Below are positions 58,737 to 64,000 of a DNA stretch of 64,000 nucleotides, piece by piece. Numbering within the stretch: position 1 is the first letter of the stretch; each line of letters begins with the position of its first letter. The notes beneath the pieces were generated by a model. That model did no database searches. It saw only the letters and a program-made list of their open reading frames with translations, and was not told the DNA's origin. Source of the stretch: Bacteroidota bacterium (GTDB lineage Bacteria > Bacteroidota > Ignavibacteria > Ignavibacteriales > Melioribacteraceae); the NCBI GenBank assembly GCA_018818165.1, contig JAHISP010000035.1, forward strand, positions 42,340 through 106,339, given 5' to 3'. Made by a program: the position numbers and the translations under genes.

Positions 58737-59510
58737 TCAAATTTTCTTCCATATTGTATTTGCTGTAGCACATACTTTGCTGCTTCCCTGCACTTTTATT
58801 GTATGAGCAAATGAATTACTGTTAAAATTTCTATCAGTCAAAGATAAAACAGTATCACCAAGTTGAGCTTCTGAAATGAAGCGTCCATCAATTAAATGCA
58901 AATAATAATTATCAATAATCTCTTCTGGAGTTGATTCCATTACCCATTGTAAATACCTAATATTATTTACGTGCTTATTCATATCAGTATCATAACGATT
59001 TACATTAAATTCTTTCAAGTAATTTGCAGAGTCAAGTGCTTCTATCTTTTTTGTAATATTATGATTTATGCTTTCTTCAAAACAAGAAGACCATTTCTCT
59101 TTAATGGTATCAAATATTTGAATTGGTCTTCGCTTTTCAATATCATAAAAAACCCAAAGACCTTTACCTCTTCCAATAATATTACCTGCTTCATCATAAA
59201 TAATATTTTCTCTAATCCCCTTTATTAAAGAGTACTTTGATAACCAAGTTCTTATGATAATTTTTTCTTTATAACAAGGATATCGCTCCATTAGTAAAAC
59301 ACCAGAAACTAATACCCATCCAATATTTTGCCTCTCAAGGTCGTAAAGACTTTCATTTATTGAATAACAATGATCAGCAGCAGTTTCTTCCAGTAGAGTT
59401 AAAATAGTAGTTGGCGATGCAACACCCACTTTGTTCATTTCAAAATATCTTAACTCAAATTGTTTATCAAAATAATTTTCCAAATTCTCTCTTATAATTA
59501 TTTTATTCAT
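58737..59510 (-). CDS. Acyl-ACP thioesterase
   Basis: 257 residues of the FatA/FatB-like double-hotdog family. The N-terminal hotdog has T-T-I-L-T-L-L-E-E-T-A-A-D-H; the second carries N-R-Y-D-T-D-M-N-K-H-V-N-N, where Asn and His belong to the active site. It releases fatty acids from ACP. It converges on the amidohydrolase gene with six bases between stops. Confidence 0.92.
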   Translation of the reverse strand: MNKIIIRENLENYFDKQFELRYFEMNKVGVASPTTILTLLEETAADHCYSINESLYDLERQNIGWVLVSGVLLMERYPCYKEKIIIRTWLSKYSLIKGIRENIIYDEAGNIIGRGKGLWVFYDIEKRRPIQIFDTIKEKWSSCFEESINHNITKKIEALDSANYLKEFNVNRYDTDMNKHVNNIRYLQWVMESTPEEIIDNYYLHLIDGRFISEAQLGDTVLSLTDRNFNSNSFAHTIKVQGSSKVCATANTIWKKI

Positions 59511-59726
59511 TCTTCAGTTTAGTTCCAAAATCAATAATAATGAACCTATTTAATCAGCTATCACGGTTGCATTAAGTTTAATTGTTGATACATTCAATTT
59601 ACAAATTGTATCTCAATCTCACAAAATGTTCATAATATATTCAATTGTTTTGGAAGTTAATGGCGTGATAAATTTCTGATTGGAGTAATGATAATAACAT
59701 TAACTTTACTTACTCATAAGCAGAAA

Positions 59727-59812
59727 ACGTCATTGCGAACCCAACGCTTTTGTTGGGTGAAGCAATCTTTCAAAGATTGCTTCGGGGTAAAACTCCTCGC
59801 AAAGACTATTAG
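59727..59812. repeat. Palindromic intergenic repeat with nested hairpins
   Basis: Outer ends GTCATTGCGA and TCGCAAAGAC pair imperfectly; inside are CCCAAC/GTTGGG and a perfect GAAGCAATCTTT/AAAGATTGCTTC hairpin. The first ten bases match a palindrome family widespread in bacteria. The rest of the 59511-60034 spacer shows no gene; a 113-codon frame crossing the repeat looks accidental. Confidence 0.75.
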
Positions 59813-60034
59813 AAGAACTTTTAAGAAAGCCACAATGCTCCTCGACAACAACAACATATGTTCATCTAGTAAGACCAAATGGGAAATAATTACAATTTTT
59901 CTAAAGAATGAGCTTAAAATACGAACAAATAGTCATGCTTACCAATCTTATTGTAAAATATACTTGACTATTTGTATAAACATCATTACATTTGTGTCAA
60001 GTAAACTTAACAATAAGACAAAGGAGTAAGACAC

Positions 60035-60457
60035 ATGGAAAAACACACAAGCTATTCAAGCAATTGGAATAAAAATTCTAAAAAAAATACTATCCGACTT
60101 TTCAGCTGGACATTTGCCTGGGTAACAACATTAGCAATAGCTACATTCGGGCGTTTATATATTTGGGAAGACAATGAAACCATTTCACTAATTGCAATTT
60201 TATTTAACCTAGTAATTGGTATTGGATTTATTATTGCTAATAAAGACCATCTTAAGGGATTGGATGAATTGCAGCAAAAAATACAATTAGAAGCTACTGC
60301 ATTATCACTAGTTGTTGGAGTTGTTACTGGAATTACATATAGCCTGCTCGCTCAAGCAAAAATAGTTCACCAGCATGCAGAAATTTCTAATTTAATAATA
60401 ATAATGGGGCTTACATATAGTATTGGAATTTTCATAGGCAACAGGCGGTACAAATGA
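60035..60457 (+). CDS. Small four-helix membrane protein paired with an XRE regulator
   Basis: 140 residues with four predicted membrane helices (~24-43, 55-70, 88-106, 115-133) and no recognised domain. AAAGGAG lies ten bases before the ATG. Its stop overlaps the next start (ATGA), the layout of membrane protein/YozG-like pairs. Confidence 0.82.
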   Translation: MEKHTSYSSNWNKNSKKNTIRLFSWTFAWVTTLAIATFGRLYIWEDNETISLIAILFNLVIGIGFIIANKDHLKGLDELQQKIQLEATALSLVVGVVTGITYSLLAQAKIVHQHAEISNLIIIMGLTYSIGIFIGNRRYK

Positions 60458-60675
60458 AAAATAGACTAAAAGTACTACGTGCTGAACGAGATTGGACTCA
60501 AGCAGATTTGGCAACTGCTCTGGAAGTTTCACGCCAAACAATAAATGCTATTGAGACAGGAAAATTTGATCCTAGTTTACCATTAGCTTTCAAAGTTGCT
60601 CGGCTATTTGGATTGAAAATTGAAGATATCTTTCAAGATGATTCCCAAATAATGCCAACAGCAGTTGAAAAATAA
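60454..60675 (+). CDS. XRE-family helix-turn-helix regulator (YozG-like)
   Basis: 73 residues, almost all one HTH domain: W-T-Q-A-D-L-A-T-A-L and V-S-R-Q-T-I-N-A-I-E-T-G-K-F-D-P-S-L form helices 2-4, followed by L-F-G-L-K-I-E-D-I-F. It probably represses or regulates its own two-gene unit. Confidence 0.93.
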   Translation: MKNRLKVLRAERDWTQADLATALEVSRQTINAIETGKFDPSLPLAFKVARLFGLKIEDIFQDDSQIMPTAVEK

Positions 60676-60727
60676 TAAGTTAATGAGCTTGAAATGTGAT
60701 ATTGTGGTTGTTGAGTTGTAGTGAAAA

Positions 60728-60760
60728 AAACCTCCAAGGTTTTGGAAACCTTGGAGGTTT
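60728..60760. terminator. Long perfect hairpin, probable bidirectional terminator
   Basis: AAACCTCCAAGGTTT and its exact complement (15 bp) close a three-base loop, with A runs on the left and T residues on the right. Located 53 bases after the XRE gene. This sequence type is repeated between genes in many FCB genomes. Confidence 0.75.
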
Positions 60761-60794
60761 GTATACATTTAGTATAATGCCAAACTGGCAAAGG

Positions 60795-60912
60795 CACACA
60801 CCCCTAAATCCCTGCCGAAAGCTTTCGGTAGGGACTTTTAAAATCGCAGTCCAAATAATCCCCTCTTGAGAGGGGAAGGATGCGGCGTTTTTCCGCATCA
60901 AGGGGTGTGTTC
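60795..60912. repeat. MITE-like palindromic element with terminal inverted repeats
   Basis: Ends ACACACCCCT (left) and AGGGGTGTGT (right) are complementary. Inside are three hairpins: a GCCGAAAGCTTTCGG-type stem, CCCCTCTTGAGAGGGG, and GATGCGG/CCGCATC. No transposase is encoded. The frame crossing it on the minus strand is not a gene. Confidence 0.7.
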
Positions 60913-61294
60913 TTTTTGCGCTTGTTCATTTTGATGCTATTGCTGTATTTAGAAAAATGGTTTATGAGGCAAGCTTTACATAAGTTACAATTATTATAAA
61001 AAGTCCATACTCTATTGAATCATCTACTATTAATGTAGTTGAATATTATTTTCAGTATTTTAAAAATGATAAGGTAATGTACTTAAAAAGTTATGTTGTG
61101 GTTGTTGAGCTTTAGCGTTGGTGTAATTTATGATTCTACCCAAAAATTTCAAAATCAAAAATATTATCAAAATACATGTTACATTTTTTTGTTAAATAAT
61201 CAAAAATAAATGCAACTACTCGAAATTATAAAGCAAATATTTCACTCAAATATTCTATTATTTTCAATTGTACCTTTTTAGAGCGGACTTATGT
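60913..61294. other. Spacer without recognised gene
   Basis: AT-rich. Only a second copy of the word TTGTGGTTGTTGAG (61094; first copy about 60700) stands out, so the two copies flank the hairpin and MITE-like element. Confidence 0.5.
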
Positions 61295-61942
61295 TTATAA
61301 ATATAAAATATTAGTCCAAGTTAATACTTTACCACTTTTATCTTCAACTGTTAAGCCACAGAATATATTATCAATATTTTCAAAGCTTATTATATCTTCA
61401 TTTAATTCAACAAAAATTAAGCTTTTATCTTTTAATTCTTCAATTTTGAGTGGAAATATTTGGTGTAAATATTTACGTTCAGTTTTATTAAATGCTACCA
61501 ATACTAGATTAGAAGTGTTTTCTGAATTTATATACTTTTCACTTTGAATAAAAACATTAAACTCTATTTTATTATCACTTTTTGATAAATTACCTAATTG
61601 AATTTCAAAATTACTTATGGCAGGAAGAATTGTTAAAATTGAGTAATTATCATTTTGTTTTATGAATTTACTATTATGGCTGTATATTTTATTATATGCC
61701 CTCTTACCTTTAACAATATTTAAATTCCAAACTTTTTTAAGAATAGGAATTGAATTTATATATGCTGCAAACGCTGAAAGATTTGAAAAACCAGTTCTAG
61801 CATTTTTCAATTTAGGATTATTTGTAGTTTTATATTTGCTTGGGCGTTGAGAAACAAAAGTTTTACCATTTATGCTTCGAAAAACTACAGTCCCAATTTT
61901 GCCTTTAACTTCGCCTAGAATACTATTGCCAATTTGTGCCAT
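61295..61942 (-). CDS. DUF6266-like protein
   Basis: 215 residues. The N-terminus (G-E-V-K-G-K-I-G-T-V-V-F-R-S-I-N-G-K then S-Q-R-P-S, N-P-K-L, R-x-x-F-S) resembles DUF6266 proteins of Bacteroidetes. The C-terminal half is a beta-rich domain of unknown role. No signal peptide. It stands alone beside repeats and mobile DNA. Confidence 0.68.
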   Translation of the reverse strand: MAQIGNSILGEVKGKIGTVVFRSINGKTFVSQRPSKYKTTNNPKLKNARTGFSNLSAFAAYINSIPILKKVWNLNIVKGKRAYNKIYSHNSKFIKQNDNYSILTILPAISNFEIQLGNLSKSDNKIEFNVFIQSEKYINSENTSNLVLVAFNKTERKYLHQIFPLKIEELKDKSLIFVELNEDIISFENIDNIFCGLTVEDKSGKVLTWTNILYL

Positions 61943-62041
61943 TTTTTATCTTATAATAATGTTTATTTTTCAGTTTGTTGGTAAATACACATTTAAATAT
62001 ATAGAATAAAAGTAAAATATTAACAAAATTATACCGTTTAC

Positions 62042-62085
62042 AAAACGTATTGAAAACGTATTCAAAACGTATTGATAAGGTATTT
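62042..62085. repeat. Three 11-bp phased tandem repeats plus a degenerate fourth
   Basis: The unit AAAACGTATT[GC] occurs at 62042, 62053 and 62064; the fourth at 62075 is degenerate. The 11-base period places each copy on the same face of the helix. The array lies 100 bases upstream of the DUF6266-like gene. Confidence 0.75.
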
Positions 62086-62136
62086 AGAATACAAGTAATA
62101 GCCACGAAAGACACGAATGGAACATGAAAAGATCTA

Positions 62137-62465
62137 GCGGATTGGACTGATAAGAACGTATAGAATTTAAAAGGAAGAATGACAGCCACAAAGGCACTAA
62201 GGCACGAGGGAATTTAAAAAAAGGAACTGTGACTCCAGAACACCAAAAGAAATCCCAGTGGAATAGAAAACCAAATGCATTCCACGGGACAGGAAGCATT
62301 CCACGGGACAGGAAGCATTCCACGGGGCGAGAAATTGGAACGCTGATTGAACTGATTGGAATGATAAGAACGGATAGAAGAAAGACAGCCACAAAGACAT
62401 TAAGGCACGAGGGAATTAAAAAAAAGGAATTGTGACCCTAATGAAACTGATAAGAGCGGATAGGG
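62137..62465. repeat. Dispersed direct repeat, two full copies and one partial
   Basis: Copies at about 62137-62233 and 62352-62437 share a GATTGGA-N-TGATAAGAACG part and a GCCACAAAGGCACTAAGGC-like part ending GGAA[CT]TGTGAC. A partial third begins near 62440. Frames crossing it in all phases look accidental. Confidence 0.7.
62277..62327. repeat. 19-bp tandem repeat, 2.7 copies
   Basis: GCATTCCACGGGACAGGAA at 62277, 62296 and a partial copy at 62315, lying between the two larger direct repeats. Confidence 0.85.
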
Positions 62466-62531
62466 CAAGAAGAAAACTACTTAGGTAGAAAGACGCAAAT
62501 GAGGAGGAAAGGCAATTTGGAGTTTGGCATT

Positions 62532-62600
62532 TTAGTCCAGAGGACTTTTTACTGCTAAGCCTCCTTTGTTTAAAACATGAGTGTATATCATTGTAGTTTT
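62532..62600 (-). pseudogene. Duplicate C-terminus of an integron-type integrase
   Basis: Reads [20 protein letters not shown] followed by L-D and a stop on the minus strand, the invariant IntI C-terminus with the catalytic Tyr. It is preceded (upstream on the minus strand) by the end of a GIY-YIG element inserted at the same codon as the 64-bp element in the second copy. Confidence 0.88.
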
Positions 62601-62780
62601 TATCCCGTGAGATATCTTTTTATTCTATTCTTTATATATCTTTTGCCCCAAGCTGTTTTTAAATATTTCTCACGTTTTGTAGCATCTTGCTGATTTAAGC
62701 AACCTTCCCAATAGACTAACTTAAGTGGTATTCTGTTTCTTGTTGAAGTAACTTTGCCCTTATTGTGTTCTTCTAACCTT
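62600..62780 (-). pseudogene. 5'-truncated GIY-YIG nuclease gene
   Basis: About 58 codons match residues 29 to the stop of the intact nuclease at 62987-63247 (shared [23 protein letters not shown]). The 5' third and the right inverted repeat are missing; the frame ends where the second integrase C-terminus begins. Confidence 0.88.
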
Positions 62781-62849
62781 TTAGTCCAGAGGACTTTTTA
62801 CTGCTAATCCACCTTTGTTTAAAACGTGTGTGTAGATCATTGTTGTTTT

Positions 62850-62913
62850 TATCCCGTGAGATAATTTTTAATTCTATTTTTAATATATCTTTTGCTCCAT
62901 ATCTCACGGGATG
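62850..62913. mobile_element. Internally deleted GIY-YIG element (64 bases, MITE-like)
   Basis: Inverted ends ATCCCGTGAGATA (62851-62863) and TATCTCACGGGAT (62900-62912). The interior is only the last ~17 codons of the nuclease (K-R-Y-I-K-N-R-I-K). Removing 64 bases joins the integrase V and K-T-T-M codons in frame. Confidence 0.85.
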
Positions 62914-62985
62914 AACACTAATATGACCAAGCAATTCTTGAACAGTTCTAATGTCGTATCCGTTTGCTAAAAGATGAGTTGCAAA

Positions 62986-63279
62986 TTTAACCCGTGAGAT
63001 ATCTTTTTATTCTATTCTTTATATATCTTTTTCCCCAAGCTGTTTTTAAATACTTTTCTCTTTCTGTAGCATCTTGTTGATTTAGACAACCTTCCCAGTA
63101 AACCAGCTTAAAAGGTCTTCTGTTTTTTGTAGAGTTAACTTTACCATTTTTATGCTCAAGAAGTCGTTTTTCTAAATTATTTGTATAACCCGTATAAAAA
63201 TTAGAGTCCATTTCTGACTGTAGTATATAAACGTAAAAGTATTTCATATTGCTATTTTATAATTATTTATCTCACGGGT
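62986..63279 (-). mobile_element. Minimal GIY-YIG insertion element (294 bases)
   Basis: Ends AACCCGTGAGATA (62989-63001) and TATCTCACGGGTT (63268-63280) are perfect 13-bp inverted repeats; the only gene between them is the GIY-YIG nuclease. Removing exactly 294 bases restores H-S-F-A-T-H-L-L in the integrase. No obvious target-site duplication. Confidence 0.85.
62987..63247 (-). CDS. GIY-YIG nuclease of a minimal insertion element
   Basis: 86 residues. GIY-like Y-V-Y-I-L at 5-9, YIG-like Y-T-G-Y-T near 18-22, the Arg of L-E-K-R-L, and the catalytic Glu in E-R-E-K-Y-L near 63. Single-domain members like this are frequent in FCB genomes. Its last codons (Y-L-T-G-stop) are written by the element's own inverted repeat. 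The gene should nick or cut DNA; a role in moving the element is inference. Confidence 0.92.
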   Translation of the reverse strand: MKYFYVYILQSEMDSNFYTGYTNNLEKRLLEHKNGKVNSTKNRRPFKLVYWEGCLNQQDATEREKYLKTAWGKRYIKNRIKRYLTG

Positions 63280-63854
63280 TGAATGGCGAAAAGTGTGGCA
63301 ACTTGCTGGTTGCACGAAGTTTGTTTTATTTATTGCAGTTTTAACTGCTTTTTGCAAAACGGATTCGTGAATATGATGACGATGGATTTTTTCACTACGA
63401 GGATCTTTAGAGAGTTTTGAGGATGGGAAAAGGTATTGCCAGCCGATAGATTTTTCTGCTGATGGATATTTTGCCGATAATGCATTAGGTAGATAAACAG
63501 AACCAAAACCTTCAAGTAAATCTTGTTGGTGAAGTAGGTTTACGCGTTTTATTTGAATTTTAAGAATTTCTTTTAGCTTATCTGGTAAAACTGTAACTCT
63601 ATCTTTATCTCCTTTTCCATCACGGACCAATATACGGTTATTGCTAAAATCTACATCTTTAATTCGCAAGCGAATGCATTCCATAAGCCTCATTCCGGTT
63701 CCGTAAAGAAGTGATGCCATTAGTTTATTTACACCGCTCATATTTTCCAAAATTTGTTTTGCTTCGGAGGGTGAAAAAACAACTGGAATATGCCTACTGC
63801 GTTTTGCATGTTCAATATTACCAATATCTCCTAAATTTATTTTAAGGACGTTTT

Positions 63855-64000
63855 TGTAGATATTAAATCCGTTTGAAAACTGACCACAAATCCGCCTGAA
63901 AATTGACCACCTAAAAAATAAATAATCAATAAATTACTCCCATTGTAAAACAATGAGAGAGAAGAAAAGGTGATCAGTATGGAAGATTGGGTAACAATAA
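63855..64000 (+). mobile_element. Left end of an IS21-family insertion sequence
   Basis: From about 63855 (TGTAGA) the sequence holds two 22-bp direct repeats, 63866-63887 and 63889-63910, each AATCCG..TGAAAA.TGACCAC, as in the multiple terminal repeats of IS21 elements. The reading frame of an IstA-like protein begins at 63979. The element continues beyond the window and interrupts the intI N-terminal part. Confidence 0.8.
63979..64000 (+). CDS. istA: IstA-like transposase, 5' end only
   Basis: Seven codons (M-E-D-W-V-T-I) are visible, matching the usual IstA N-terminus, with AAAGG eleven bases upstream. The rest lies outside the window. Confidence 0.7.

Larger units (their letters stand above)
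62781..63860 (-). pseudogene. intI: Integron-type tyrosine recombinase (IntI-like), broken by three insertions
   Basis: Pieces in order on the minus strand: 63858-63280 (from Y-K-N-V-L through R-S-R-H-I-P-V-V, T-G-M-R-L-M-E with a catalytic Arg, the integron-specific H-Q-Q-D-L-L-E-G-F-G / G-W-Q-Y-L-F-P region, and H-T-F-R-H-S), then after a 294-base insertion 62985-62914 ([14 protein letters not shown]), then after 64 bases 62849-62781 (T-M-I-Y-T-H-V with the Tyr, ending S-P-L-D). An IS21-type end removes the N-terminus. Without the insertions it reads as a normal IntI. Confidence 0.9.

Noticed and set aside
59688..60029. 113-codon plus-strand frame
   Set aside because: It runs through a non-coding palindromic repeat, lacks a ribosome site and has no protein-like composition.
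60680..60901. 73-codon minus-strand frame
   Set aside because: It lies across the hairpin and the MITE-like element; its codons are the palindromes.
62042..62327. CRISPR array from the short repeats
   Set aside because: Repeats are contiguous or too few, without spacers of uniform length and without cas genes.
62084..62435. Three overlapping frames on both strands in the repeat nest
   Set aside because: All are made of the direct and tandem repeats, with no start signal and no recognisable protein.

Overview
This is an AT-rich bacterial chromosome segment, most likely from the Ignavibacteria/Chlorobi branch of the FCB group. Four large secreted proteins end in the type IX secretion (T9SS) C-terminal domain with the N-P-N-P-F-N-P-[SA]-T signature. 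Many genes are preceded by clear AGGAG/GAGG ribosome binding sites, which are less usual in true Bacteroidetes. Sigma-54 regulation, FCB-type housekeeping genes and numerous palindromic intergenic repeats fit the same group. The assignment is an inference from gene content.

Layout. 1-4.0 kb: a 1340-residue beta-propeller T9SS protein, cut off by the window edge about one codon before its stop. 4.1-4.85 kb: a decayed gene, then tRNA-Phe with a terminator. 4.9-10.5 kb (minus strand): dinB, then glmS, a COG2403 P-loop protein and carbamate kinase. 10.8-18.6 kb (plus): floA, a hypothetical gene, a UvrD/Rep helicase, a GT2 glycosyltransferase, then the nucleoside salvage genes cdd, tdk, nupC and punA. 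18.7-24.9 kb (minus): rsmE, an Omp85 protein, a CoA-binding protein, gcvP and rnc. 25.0-31.1 kb (minus): the classic duf177-rpmF-plsX-fabH-fabD-fabG-acpP-fabF lipid operon. 31.3-37.7 kb (minus): a sigma-54 response regulator, a histidine kinase, a DUF4405 membrane protein, a predicted outer-membrane barrel and a calcium-binding-repeat protein, with a good -24/-12 promoter in front of them. 37.8-42.9 kb (minus): xseA-xseB-dxs-phoB-phoR. 43-46 kb (minus): a solitary DNA methyltransferase, a secreted hypothetical protein and a maltose-type MFS carrier. 46.3-48.7 kb (plus): smpB, tyrS and a pyruvoyl arginine decarboxylase. 48.7-53.0 kb (minus): a T9SS protein behind a (CAAT)10 tract, a YhhN protein and a transglutaminase. 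53.1-58.7 kb (plus): two T9SS proteins (one an alpha-amylase) and an amidohydrolase. 58.7-59.5 kb (minus): an acyl-ACP thioesterase.

The last 4.5 kb is accessory DNA. It holds palindromic intergenic elements, a membrane protein/XRE pair, a DUF6266-like gene preceded by 11-bp phased repeats, several repeat families, and the wreck of an integron-type integrase (intI). That gene is broken by a 294-bp insertion that carries only a GIY-YIG nuclease gene between 13-bp inverted repeats, by a 64-bp internally deleted relative of the same element, and by the end of an IS21-family element that runs out of the window. Removing 294 and 64 bases exactly restores a normal IntI protein sequence at both places, so this minimal GIY-YIG element is the most notable possibly undescribed system here.

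Other points worth attention are the tetranucleotide tract that can fuse or separate a leader peptide from a secreted protein, the sigma-54 envelope operon that encodes its own activator, a PhoR gene with no ordinary start codon in front of its first membrane helix, and a COG2403/carbamate-kinase pair downstream of glmS. Positions were read by eye and may be off by a base for some short sites.
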